A stretch of 64,000 bases of DNA, taken from positions 1,054,001 to 1,118,000 of the forward strand of contig JAHEWK010000017.1 in NCBI GenBank assembly GCA_020740775.1, in the 5' to 3' direction. Below the pieces are notes generated by a model that saw only the letters and a program-made list of their open reading frames with translations, was not told where the DNA came from and searched no databases. Source of the stretch: Ilyonectria destructans (Eukaryota; Ascomycota; Sordariomycetes; Hypocreales; Nectriaceae). The position numbers and the translations under genes were made by a program. Shown here piece after piece: positions 10,616-21,127 of the stretch; positions within the stretch are counted from its first letter, which is position 1; every line of letters begins with the position of its first letter.

Positions 10616-13333
10616 TCAATGCTGGTCTTCGTTGTTCCTATCTACGGTGATCCTGCCCACCAATTGAAGAACTTGCCTCCAATTATCCCCTTCAAGGAGA
10701 CTAAAAGGAAGAGTCGGCTGATAAATACCGGCTTTGCTCCAGGAACGAAGGCACTGAGCCATGGCCACAATATGCCGCCGCAGGCGGGACCTAAGTGGTG
10801 TTACCATCCTCCCGCAACTGCTGAAGTCTCTCTCCGTTTCTGCAGAAGACGATGCGATAGTAAGAAAGTCAACAGCCATATAAGACAGCGGAGGAAAACG
10901 CACAACGCCGACGTCCCTCCACCAGCCAATTGGGTCAGCTTTGTATGCGATGTTGTCGGCCGGTGGCTCTGACAGATACTGATCAAGCTCGTCCTGTGGT
11001 GGCGTCACCGCTGACTGCTGTTGTCGTTGGCTTTGTCGCTCTTGAGAGTCAGGAGTAGTCAATGACCGACTAAAAGCCAGTCGACGTTCAATATAGTCCA
11101 AGGCACTAGTAGTCCCAGCTGCTGAAGCGTCATTAGAATCTGCATCGTGAGCCTTGTTCTTGTACTTCTCTTCCCAGATGGTCGTTAAGCTTCTCTCATA
11201 CATCCTCTTCCATTCCGAGGTCTGACGAGATGGGAGTTGGTTCCAAAGCCGTTCTAGAGTTCGCCATTTCTTGCAGGGGTGGAATACAACTGCCGCTACA
11301 TAGGCAGTAGAGGTTAGCTTGCTATAGTAGTCGTTCAGTTTCTTCCATCCGAGCTTGATGTAAACCTTCAAAAGCCTCCGGGTCTTTGCATCCATATCAT
11401 CGAACAGTTGAACCTCTTCCATGATCTGGTCGTCATTCTCTTCAATTATCACTCCTTGAACGGCCAGCTCGAGGTGGTCAACGAGCATCTCCACCACTTG
11501 GAAGTACTCGTCGAACCCCCCTGATGTTGAGCGTTTGCCAGCAATACCCTCGCCCTGCAGTTGCCTTGAGGCGACCTTGAATGGTTGAAGGATCTTCTGA
11601 ACTGCAGCAACAACCTTCCATTCCTCAAGGGAAAGTGTTTCTTTCAATATTGCGGGTTTGTCTTTTTCTTTGCCGCCTTGGCTAACCCATCGTTCCTCGA
11701 TCACGGAAAGCATCCTGTTCAAGGCTGCGCGTTTCAGCAGAGCGCGCGACGCCATTGCCTCGTCGGATTGCCAGCGAGTACAGACGTTTTGAACCCACGT
11801 AAGAACAGGTTCAGTAGGGGCGATTTGCCGTTGAGCTTCATAAAAGTCCTCGAGAAGTTGACTGCTCGTTCGAAAAGCGACGCCAATATTGTGTAGCTTG
11901 CCAAACGGCCCAAACTTGCGGTACTTGTCCACTTCCTCGGCGTTAATAATCTCAGGGACTGGATACTGTTGCTGACTCTCCTCGGGGACTGTTTCGAGCT
12001 CGAAGGCTTCGTCCATGCTCGGCTCACTGAAGTCGTCGTCCATCGCCAGCTCATTGATGGCCTCGGACAACTGTCGCTGCTCGTCTTCTTCAGTCATAAA
12101 GTCCTTATCGCCCCAGTGAGCAAGCAGCTCGTTGAAATTATCCCTTTTGCTGCCGTACATCATGGCTCTGACTGTCAGATTCAGAAAATGAGGGGCGCAG
12201 CGAATGCGACGCTCAGCCCCGTCGAAATCGAACTCAGTGCCAAGTGCTTCCATAGCCGTATCATTATTCGCAGCGTTGTCAAGCGTGTAGTACCCAATCC
12301 TGAAGCCGAATAAGAGTTAACATAGTCAGTTTGGCAGGTGAGATTTTTGGCCATGGTTTTGTACCTGTCTTCAAGACCAAATGCGCATATTGTATCTGCA
12401 ACTTCATCTGCAAGCGCTGCTCCGGTATGGCGCTTCCTGAGACCTGGCAAAGCCAAAAGTATTCTCCACTGTTTCCAATCTTGGTCGATAAAGTGGGCGT
12501 TGATACCAAGGAATGATGTGTTTTGTCGGGAAGTCCAGCCATCAAAGGTAAAGTGAATCATACTTCTCGCTCTTTGAAGCAGCTCGTGAAGCGGGCCAAG
12601 AGCACGATTGTACTCGTTTATTAGCAGATTCACGAGCGTCTTGCCGCTCGGTATCTGCCCTTCCTAAAGAGACGGGTTGTTGTAGAGAAGCAGTCGTCTG
12701 AAGCGCTCAGAGTTTACGAGATTGAACGGGAGGTTATGGTATGAAGCCAGTCGAGCAGGAGGAGTTGATTCATCTTCGGATCGAATAGCATATGCAGATT
12801 GCCGAGAAGGCTTTGATCCCGAGGGTTCGTTGGATCGGCGCGAAGCATATCAAGTAGATTCCGTTGTGTACCTCCACTTCCGGCAACGGGGCCTGCACAT
12901 TGCGAAGGTGGCTGACAAGTTAGCGGGCATTATCGAATGACATGGACATGGGACACGGAGGGATGGCACAAACCATGACCTTGTGCTCCTTTCTCAGATG
13001 TCGGACAATGCCTCCACCAGTTGAAGCGATGTAGACATAATCTGTAGTCTTCGGCCTGTTCCGGAGGAAACATCGCTCGCAGATCCATACGATCTTGTGG
13101 GGCCGTGACCTGTTGTCCTTCATTCTGAATCCAAACTGCCACCACCATGTCCGCTCTCGAGAAGGGTCGTGACCTATCGTGAAACCGGGGAACCGCCTGA
13201 ATTTATCAGTCGTCCAAGCCTCATAATCTGGAAATCTGATGGGTGCATATTTCGTTGAGGCTGAACTGGTTGACCGCTCGGAAGGCGGCGGCGTGGAGGA
13301 GGCAGCCTCTATGTCCTCATCAAACGAGTCCAT
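10616..13333 (-). pseudogene. hAT-C transposase, intron plus frameshifts and a stop
   Basis: ATG at 13333 starts a protein with a BED-type finger ([10 protein letters not shown], later HLRKEHK). The middle part (about 12920-12660) is out of frame in at least two places and meets a TAG near 12664. It resumes with [10 protein letters not shown] at 12633-12365. A GT-AG intron of 65 bp at 12300-12364 joins to [16 protein letters not shown], then FGKLHNIGV, and the C-terminal dimerisation region [18 protein letters not shown] down to the stop at 10616. The gene ends about 140 bp from the left terminus. Not functional as it stands. Confidence 0.85.
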
Positions 13334-13648
13334 AGTGATGGGAAGAGTCCACAAACAGTGTAGAGGAGGTCAAATCGAAGGCTGCGAGGCTGATAAAGTC
13401 GAACCTGCATATACTCTACTCGGACAAGCTAAGACCTGAGATAATTCCTGGTTGCGACGCGTACAGAGTCCATTGAACCAGGCATTGGCGGAGTTGCAAA
13501 TGGCACGAGACAGAGAGGACAGCTCATATGCTGGGTCATTTCCTGCTGCCACGCGTCGCGTGTGGCTGCCTGGGGCCCCTGACGACTTGCCAGGGTAGAC
13601 GCGTCCGGCGACAGATTCGTCGCGTATCATACTATGAGCTGCCATACG

Positions 13649-16600
13649 CAGTGCTCGCAATAGTCCAATCAGTCCGTCTAAACTCCCCAGACTGTCCATT
13701 TAGTCCGTCCGACTTGGTCAGACTAGACCAGCAGTCTAGCCGAGATGCCCAGACTAGACCAGCAGTCTAGCCGAGATGCCCAGACTGGACTATTAGTCCG
13801 TCTGTCGCCTTTAGACCAGACTACAATACAGACTACAGTCTAGACTAATAGGCTAGACCTCATAAACGACGTCTAGCTCTCCCTTCTACCTCTGGCCCCA
13901 AGCTACCCACCACATAACTAATACACTATTACCTGATCATGTCTCTTCCGCTAGCCTACCCACAAAGTTCCTAAACATCAGGCATAGCATCCGTAGCTGC
14001 CGGAGCAACGTAGCCATGCTAGAATTCATTACTTAGAAAATGGTATATACACCTCACAGAATGCAAAACTTACTTCCGACTGGGCTATCAGAGCGCTCCT
14101 GTCCCAGGATCGTAGGCATTCCAAAAGATTCAAAGTTTCAATGTTCATAGATCCTCGCTGGTCGGTGACTGTCAGTCTTGCTTTGGAGAAGAGTCGCTCT
14201 GTCTCAGCAGACATAGGCGGAATCGATAGAATGTCGATGGCCATCAAGGACAGGTTAGGGAATCTTCTTCGCTGAGCCAGTTCGAGCCACCATTTCAAAG
14301 GATCCGATATCATCATCACAGGTTCGCGACAGTATACTTCGTACTCGTCATCATCCATGTTCAAAATCGTGGCCTTTTGCTCTTTCATCCAGATCTTGTA
14401 TCCATTCAGCCGTCTCGTAGTGGGTTCTTGTGCACCGCTTTGACGGAGAATGGGACTGGGTGTGGTTGGCTTGTATGTCTTGCTCCACAGCTGCTCTACA
14501 CGGGCTTTAGCCTTCTCGATCCATTCATTCTTATCTTCCCAAGTCTTCTCCATGTATACCCACTTGAGCGAGGGATTTAAGACCGTTGCTGCTGAATACA
14601 CTGGAGAATCCTCTGTCGCTTCATAATAGTCGGCTAGTTTGGCCCAGGCAGTCTCCATCATGGTCGCCAAGTGGGGGACCGCGGTGATCTCCCTGGACGT
14701 CTCAATGTGATGAAGAAGATAATCCATAGTTGGCAGAACGTCACATATGGAATTTCGATTGCCTTCGTTGGCCATTGTGGCATCTTGAAACGGCTCGAGA
14801 AATTTGCAAGTCTCGGTCAAAGTTGCCCAGTCGGAAGGAGTCAGGATATCCTGTTGCAGAGCCGGCTCTTGCGCACAAAAGATGGTGATAGATTGCCTGA
14901 CCTTAGACCTCAGAGCCCATTCGACCATTTTGTACCACGAATTCCAACGAGTGTCATTATCACGCCGTAACCTAAGACCGTCGCTAAGGATAGTGAACGC
15001 TTGAAGCCGCTGGGGGCTCCAAGTAATGTAGACGACGATATTATGAAGTTTGCCTATCGCCCCTCGCTTTCTCCATTGCTCAATTTCCTCGTCGGACGGT
15101 CCATGGTAGGAATCTGTTGTGGGTGGTCGCTTTCCTATGAGAAATTCCATTACGGCCAGATTAATGATATGGCCCAAACAGCGAAGTCGGTGAGGAAGAG
15201 GGTCGTAGAAAACATCGAACTCATGTTCCAAGTCATCGGAGACTTTGTCCATCATGGTGTTCATGTTGCTAGCATTATCCATCATGAAGTATCCAACTTT
15301 GGACGCTATTCCATATTCTCGTATGAACTCCATGATGGCTTCTGCCATGTTCTCGCCGCTGTGTTGTCCTTCCAGCTCCTTTATTCTCACCACGAGGGAC
15401 TGCAGACCGTGATCTTCAGAAACGAACTGAACTGTAAAACCGATGACCCCTAAGCAGTTTGGAGATGTCCAATTATCGGGAACAATGTGGACAGAGGAAA
15501 GGGCATTTTGTAAGGCTCGCTTTACGAACTCCTTTTTGTTGTCATAGCCCCATTGTAAGTCGGCTTTGACCGTATTAGCAGACCTCGGGAGGAGGTCATC
15601 CGCAACCGGGCGAAGATAGCGGATGAAGTCACGAAAGGCAGGCTGTTCAACATGAGCAAAGGGGAGGCTGCAAGCTACTGTATAGCGGCAGTATAACTCG
15701 CGCAAGGTGGCTTGATCCAACACATCTCCCTCTGCTGTCGCCTTGCGCTTCTTAGAGGGCACAAGGGTATCATTGGTCATGAAGGTAGTGATGTCTCCAA
15801 GGCGGCTTTGAGTCGTCGCTCGGCGGTCGTCTTGCCTCCCGAAGACCATGATTCTATGCTCCTTGCGCAAATGATCGATGATTGTGGATGATCCACCAGA
15901 GTAATTGTATCTCTTCTCTCTCTTCTTGTTGAAGCAGGGCTGGCAATGCCACCATTTCCGTCCGTTGGAATCGACCCAGGCTGCAGGCAATGTCTTGCCC
16001 TCTTCTATTCGACAATACTTCCAGATGGGAGATGTCGTCTGGCGGGGAAAGCTATCAGTCGACGGCGACGAGGAAGGTGCTATAGAGGAAGTGGCCGCAT
16101 TAAGGTCGGAATCATCCAGATGGTTGATAGCGTTATCAAGAGTGCTGACAGGATCACCAATAGAAGACATGATTCAGTTAGGCCGCAAGTAGACAAGAGA
16201 TTTGCGTTCGTAATGGCAGTATTATAGTTGGAGGGAAATTGCTGGAGCAGAAGACTTGTAGTTGACGATTTTCTCCTTCGACATGTGGGAGTGGCAGACT
16301 TGAAGTGCGCGAACCCAACACTCCGATTAATCATACCAAATACAGAATGAACGCGTTGATAAAAACATCAATTTTGGGGGACGCGTTCCTTAGTCATAAT
16401 ACATCTACAGGGCTTACGGGGTGCCAAGGTGGGGTAGGGTGAGGTGGCGTTACCAAATTAGTGAGAAGAATTAGGTTGATAGTGGCTGGTGATTGCACCT
16501 TCAGCCACGAAACTACCCTACAGTCAGACTAATAGTCTGACTGTTAGTCTGGAATTCTCAGACAAGGACCACTGGTCAGTCTGGAATTCTCAGACCGGGA

Positions 16601-16743
16601 CCACTGCTCAGTCTGGACGAGTCAGACTGGACTATCGGTCTGGCCCGAGACATACAGACTAGACTAATAGTCCGCGGACTATTGGTCTGGACTATGGTCT
16701 GGACTAATAGTCCGCTTAATGGTCTGGACTATTGCGAGCGCTG
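13649..16743 (-). mobile_element. hAT-B: compact hAT with an intact transposase
   Basis: Terminal repeats CAGTGCTCGCAATAGTCCA (left) and CAGCGCTCGCAATAGTCCA (right, reverse complement) differ at one base. They are flanked by the exact 8-bp duplication GCCATACG (13641-13648 and 16744-16751). The length is 3095 bp. Both subterminal regions are dense with AGTC/GACT words (AGTCTAGAC, TAGTCCGTCTG). It lies inside hAT-C, so it is the youngest element of this nest. Confidence 0.95.
14029..16170 (-). CDS. hAT-B transposase, full-length uninterrupted frame
   Basis: One open frame of 713 residues from ATG 16170. The N-terminus is Ser/Thr-rich; a BED zinc finger follows at about residues 50-115 (WHCQPCFNKK and HLRKEH). 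The RNase-H-like core shows VPDNWTSPN, FMMDNASNMNTMM and LRCLGHIINLAV, then GAIGKLHNIVV. The C-terminal dimerisation domain is IDILSIPPMSAETERLFSKA, with the last catalytic Glu. All motifs expected of an active hAT transposase can be seen and there is no stop or shift. It would cut and paste its own element from the nucleus by binding the AGTC-rich ends. The intact frame and near-perfect ends make recent or current activity plausible; that is inference. Confidence 0.9.
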   Translation of the reverse strand: MSSIGDPVSTLDNAINHLDDSDLNAATSSIAPSSSPSTDSFPRQTTSPIWKYCRIEEGKTLPAAWVDSNGRKWWHCQPCFNKKREKRYNYSGGSSTIIDHLRKEHRIMVFGRQDDRRATTQSRLGDITTFMTNDTLVPSKKRKATAEGDVLDQATLRELYCRYTVACSLPFAHVEQPAFRDFIRYLRPVADDLLPRSANTVKADLQWGYDNKKEFVKRALQNALSSVHIVPDNWTSPNCLGVIGFTVQFVSEDHGLQSLVVRIKELEGQHSGENMAEAIMEFIREYGIASKVGYFMMDNASNMNTMMDKVSDDLEHEFDVFYDPLPHRLRCLGHIINLAVMEFLIGKRPPTTDSYHGPSDEEIEQWRKRGAIGKLHNIVVYITWSPQRLQAFTILSDGLRLRRDNDTRWNSWYKMVEWALRSKVRQSITIFCAQEPALQQDILTPSDWATLTETCKFLEPFQDATMANEGNRNSICDVLPTMDYLLHHIETSREITAVPHLATMMETAWAKLADYYEATEDSPVYSAATVLNPSLKWVYMEKTWEDKNEWIEKAKARVEQLWSKTYKPTTPSPILRQSGAQEPTTRRLNGYKIWMKEQKATILNMDDDEYEVYCREPVMMISDPLKWWLELAQRRRFPNLSLMAIDILSIPPMSAETERLFSKARLTVTDQRGSMNIETLNLLECLRSWDRSALIAQSEVSFAFCEVYIPFSK

Positions 16744-16936
16744 GCCATACGCAACCTACCCGGGAGGACACCTCCGATGTACGTGGCGATCGACGATCGA
16801 ATCGATCGATTGGAGGTTTGATCGATACGATATCGATCGATTGACAGGTTGGATCGATCGATCGAAATCGAAATCGGATCGATTAATCGAATCGATCATA
16901 TCGATCAGTCGATCGATTTCCAACCCTGTGATAGAG

Positions 16937-17930
16937 CGAGGCTACCAGCTTTAGAACGCACTTAATTCCCCGGTCCAGGCCGAAGTTACGGAATAGAATA
17001 ACTATATGGCCAGGAGAACTCAAAATAGGATAAAGCTAATGCTCAAGAAGAGCCGAACTAAGCCTGTAATTATTAATAATAAGATATCTGCTGAGGATTG
17101 GTCTGTAATTATAGAGTATCTGGCTATATTGAAGCTGTTAAAGATAGCTACTAAGCGCTTAGAAGGCTAACCTAAGGAGGGTGAGCTAAATTTAGCCTTC
17201 TGACACTCAGCTTGTACTTATAATTCTAGGTAAATTCAGTGCGATCTGGGAGGTTTTACTTACAATAGAGTAGCTTCTGAAACATCTAGAAGAGTTTAAG
17301 GTATAATATAAACTAGATAAAGAACTATACCTACAGATTAATTGCAATCTCAGCTGGATAAAGCTAGACTAATACTATACCCTTACTGAAGATAGCCCTA
17401 TATATCTTACAGCCCTTATCCTCTACCCTACCTTTCGCTAGTTAACTGTTAAGTTGCAATAAGGTGATTATCCAGACTGGTTAGTATGAGGAAAGGCAGC
17501 TGTATAAGAGCTGTAGGAGGAGTATCGAAATCTCCCTATCGAGCAGGAAACAATACCTGAGCAGCCGACTGTTCCAAGAAAGACAACCGACCTAGATAAC
17601 TTTATAGCCTCAATCAGGAAGCTCAGCAAACAGCCTGCACCTTTACTATCAGCTACACGCGATAAGTATGCAGAGTGGGTAGCCACTACTGACCCCGGTG
17701 ATTGTTTGGTGGATAATCCGATTCAGTATTGGCTTCTCCGAAGACAGCAGTATCCACATCTGTTGCAGATAGCGATTGATCTCTTCTCAATTCCCGCAAT
17801 ATCTACCGAGCCGGAGCGAATATTCAGCCTTACAGGTCAGATGGTTACAGCTCAAAGGGGCCAACTCCAAGCGGATATTATCGGAGCAGCTCAATATATC
17901 TCATCGTGGGAGAAAAGTGGGGCTATCTAA
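16937..17930 (+). pseudogene. hAT-D transposase, C-terminal part, many stops
   Basis: This continues the coding sequence interrupted at 10469. Recognisable pieces are ISAEDWSVIIEYLAILK, later DNFIASIRKLSKQP, and the open end (17706-17930) with WLLRRQQYPHLLQIAIDLFS, IPAISTEPERIF and AAQYISSWEKSGAI, the hAT dimerisation domain. Numerous TAG and TAA codons stand where Trp or Gln would be expected, a RIP-like pattern. The N-terminal BED region is missing. Confidence 0.75.
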
Positions 17931-18049
17931 ATATCCAAATAGATCTAAATCGATCTAAATCAAATCAAATCAAATTGAATATTTTCGTATCCAAATTAAA
18001 TCAAATTGGGGGCTGGATTTGATTTGATTTATTTGTTTGCAAGCCTGAT

Positions 18050-19997
18050 CTTAGTCTTAGCACCTACTTAGACCTCCGGGCCTAAGCTGCCCTGACCTCT
18101 GCGTCTCGGCACTTAGGTGCATAAGGCCACCGCGTCTTAGCACCTGCCTCGGCCTCCGGGCTTAGGCTACTACGACCTCCGGGTCTTAGATGCCTTGATC
18201 TACGGATCTTGGCTGTTAATCCAGGTCTACAAGAAGTCACAGAATCGGGCTACTTATAGGCATCAGGGTTCTGGATGGCCCTGATCAATGGATGCTAGCT
18301 GCAGTGGTTTTTCCCTCTAAGAGTCCCCGCGAGGTTTTCCCATCTGCAGTTTTCCTATCATACGGACCTCGATTTCTGGAGGTTTTGAATGCCGGCAGGC
18401 AGGAATAGGAATACTGGAGAATTCCAAGCTGGTTAATAAATATGGGTATGCCGACACCCGCCCTGACAATCCGCTGACGGATATCGGGCTCGAAATAATA
18501 GGTCAAATAGGGCTGCTTAATTGTTAGATGGAAGAGGAAGAAGGATCGCAGTCTCGGCTCGTGTGTGGATTACACGGGATGCGGACTGCGGGTCCGAGCT
18601 ACGGGCCTGCTTGGCCTGTGGCTCCGGCCCCGGGTCACTGTACCTAGGTTTCTTTAGCTGTTGACACCAGCCTAGCACGTCATCTTGCCCCTAGGGGATT
18701 CTGTAGATATCTCAAGTAGATGTCTTCATGACGGTAATTAATCAACAACAACAACAACCCGGCAGCCGTGGTGTAAACTGGTGGCAGGGAGTTATCCTCA
18801 GGGCACGATACAGGCACGATGCCATAGGTGCCCGCATGGTGCTAGCAGGCACCAGTGGGTGCCACTTGAGATTGCGACCCGCTAATCTCTGTTATATTCC
18901 AGTAGTGAGATTTCTATAATATTGATTTGTAAGATTTCTGCAATATTGATTTATAATATTTACATTGATTAACTATTCAGCTTTCTGATGTTGATTTATA
19001 AGCAGGCTGAGTGTGTCAGTCTTGACTGCCACATCCGGCCCGTCTTAACGTCGCTCCAGGCGGTCACACTCCTCTCCACCAGTATACCCCGGACCGAACT
19101 GCCTCCAGAAGTCACTAAATTGCTATGCTATTTAAATCTCGCTACGCTCGTACGGGCTATTAGCTTGCTGTTCTCTTTCTCTAATTCTTATACTTCTCTA
19201 AATACAACTACAACCATAGTTAAGTCCCTCTTGTCGTTACTACGTCGCGCTATCATCCTAAACAGTTGACATTGAAACGAGCACAGCGGACGAGAATAAC
19301 CACACCCCAATTGGATAGCTAGCCCCCACGGGATTCGGGGGCGAGTCGCAGAGGAAGGTGTCCAGCCTACTCCAACTGAGTAGGTAGCGGCTGCTAGCAG
19401 CACGACCGCTGTTGAGGTAGACGGTCCAAGGACTTCAAGATAGCTAGAAAAGTGTCTAATTAGACACTTTATCCAATGGGTCTTTAGCTGCGGAAGGTGG
19501 CAAGGCTTGAATGTCGGTTTGCAGCTTAAGAGTGCGGTGAGGGTTTGAGATGGACGGGCACGCGACACCAGCAATGAGGGAAAAGAGGATTCTTGCGGCA
19601 ATGGGCAAGGTAAGGATGCATTTGAAGAGGATGTCATTAAAAAGAATAATAATACAATGCCGAAAGTAAAAGTCATCACCACTGTCCCACTGGAAGGTCT
19701 CGTTCCATCACAGTGTTGGTGATGATGATGTCTCTGTCCCGTCGCCTGCTGCGACCAACTTCCATTTTAAAATCCCCGGCCCGTAGCCCCCCTGGCTAGA
19801 TGCTAAGGGCGGCCCCCCGCTCCCTTCTCAATCCACCGTCCAACCCGGCCCGCTTCAACATCCGCAGCCCATCCTTCCCATCGTCTCCCGAACAACGGAT
19901 ACAAAGCAAGCAAGTCGTCGCAAATATTCAAAAGCTCGCGAAACTGAGTTGCAGCGCCATTCGGGTATTCTTAGACCATAGCAGCAAGCATTTGAGG
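18050..19997. other. Spacer, possibly old retroelement or LTR debris
   Basis: No supported gene. 18050-18260 has repeated CTTAG and GACCTCCGGG words; 18744-18760 is a short CAA run; 18900-18990 is AT-rich with repeated ATATTGATTT. The pyrimidine-rich end near 19130-19265 (CTCTTTCTCTAATTC, then CCTAAACA) resembles an LTR end, but no partner was found. A minus-strand frame at 19188-19682 begins with a hydrophobic leader but lacks support. Confidence 0.3.
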
Positions 19998-20548
19998 ATG
20001 TTACCCGGAAGTTGCCTTTGTGGGGCTATCAGGTACGAGTTGGATATCACAAATGAGGAGGCAAGCAAGGTAACCACCGTCCCGTCTAGCATACGTTCTC
20101 TCATCAGGGGAACCGTGCCTTCCCCCTATGTCTGCACCTAGTTGATGAATAATTTCTTACTTGGCTCTCAAAAAGAAGATATTGACTTCCCATTGTCGCC
20201 CGTGCCGCAAAATATCAGGCGGAACTATGTCTCTTAACCTTACGGTCCAGCCCTCTTCGTTTAAACTTCGAAAGGGTAGTCTGAAGATTAAGCGGCATAC
20301 TCACTCATATTGACGAAGGCTTCCAATTCGCCCTCGCATTTTGCGGCGACTGTGGCAGTCCCATCTACGCAGAGCCACATGTTAATCTAGACGCAAAACC
20401 GGGAAGCAGACCTTATATAATTCAAGCAGGGACATTAGACGATGCTAGACCGCTTGAGGCTCCTCCTTTTGAAGAGGTCAATATTAAGCATAGATTAGGC
20501 TGGGTCGGCGCTGTGGTAGGAGCGGAGCAGAAGAACGATTACTTTTAA
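19998..20548 (+). pseudogene. GFA-family (glutathione-dependent formaldehyde-activating-like) protein, frameshifted
   Basis: ATG at 19998 gives LPGSCLCGAIRYE, the zinc-binding start of GFA/CENP-V proteins. An intron at 20070-20178 (109 bp, phase 0) joins to SHCRPCRKISGGTMSLNL, the second CxxC motif. A later segment, in another frame, reads DEGFQFALAFCGDCGSPIYA (third CxxC) and runs to VVGAEQKNDYF and TAA at 20546-20548. The two coding parts are offset near 20305 and no good intron removes the offset, so this is a decayed gene or an assembly error of one or two bases. Family members are small zinc proteins, mostly of unknown substrate. The total of about 145 residues is typical. Confidence 0.7.
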
Positions 20549-20629
20549 AGCTGTGTAAAGGCATCCGAGCATCTTAGCTCGCAGAAGGCGCCGAAAGGTA
20601 TCGTGTAGTTTGATTAGATGGCTTGGTTG

Positions 20630-21090
20630 TCAAAATGGATCCGTCCTACTCAGCTTGCATCGCAGAGCCCAGTTTCCGTCGGTGAATTGATGTAGTTGTG
20701 TGATTGCCGTAGCTTCCTGATTGTAAGTCGTATATTCATCATCAGCTGTCGCTGCCACGCTCGTCTGTTTCGTCTTACAGGTGCTCTTGCGGGGATTTGA
20801 CGCTGCACAAGACAAAGTTTGGAACAATGTCGAGCCAGCTACAGTCCTAGCAAGCCTCCGCGCAATGTACTCCATTGTAGCCTCGTCAGCCATGGCCAGG
20901 AACTCGCGGTCAACGTCGCGCTCCCTATACTTCTCCCAGATCTCCAATAGCTTCTCTTCGTACCGGCAATCAAATCGCCAACTCTTATCCTTACGCGAAG
21001 GCACTCAAGATCACAGTCGATCGAGATGCCGCCACTTCTTCGCGGGGTTGAAGGCAACGGCGCCCACGTACCTATCTACAGGCTGACTAC
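20630..21090 (-). pseudogene. hAT transposase scrap
   Basis: Minus-strand pieces read AVAFNPAKKWRHL (about 21060-21020), then RKDKSWRF and YEEKLLEIWEKYR and DEYTTY. This is the segment between the RNase-H core and dimerisation domain of hAT transposases. Stops and a frame change separate the first two pieces. No termini are seen. It lies about 40 bp from the stop of the alpha/beta hydrolase gene. Confidence 0.55.
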
Positions 21091-21127
21091 AAATATCGTA
21101 ACAAACAACATAATTCCCAAGCACCTC

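Larger units (their letters stand above)
10478..16928 (-). mobile_element. hAT-C: hAT with ATCGATCG-rich ends, itself split by hAT-B
   Basis: Terminal repeats CAGAGTTGGAAATCGATCG (left) and CAGGGTTGGAAATCGATCG (right, reverse complement) differ by one base. They are flanked by the exact 8-bp duplication TGATAGAG (10470-10477 and 16929-16936). About 130 bp inside each end consist mostly of ATCGATCG palindromes. Removing hAT-B and its extra duplication leaves about 3.35 kb, a normal hAT size. The insertion interrupts the hAT-D transposase coding sequence, which continues on the far side. Confidence 0.95.
10165..18049 (+). mobile_element. hAT-D: degenerate 5'-truncated hAT, split by hAT-C
   Basis: Transposase fragments on the plus strand lie at 10165-10469 (GPIGKLHNII, then a DNATR-like stretch with stops) and resume at 16937 after hAT-C, ending in a hAT dimerisation domain at 17706-17930. 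The probable right terminus reads ...TTGCAAGCCTG at about 18049, matching a hAT-type CAGGCTTGCAA end. No matching left terminus was found: the element begins abruptly beside hAT-T copy 1. The many stops and AT-rich codons look like old RIP damage. Confidence 0.65.

Noticed and set aside
19188..19682. Minus-strand frame starting with a signal-peptide-like stretch (possible small secreted protein)
   Set aside because: It has no recognisable domain, overlaps LTR-like spacer sequence, starts next to a GTG rather than a clear gene start, and hydrophobic leaders arise by chance in pyrimidine-rich DNA.
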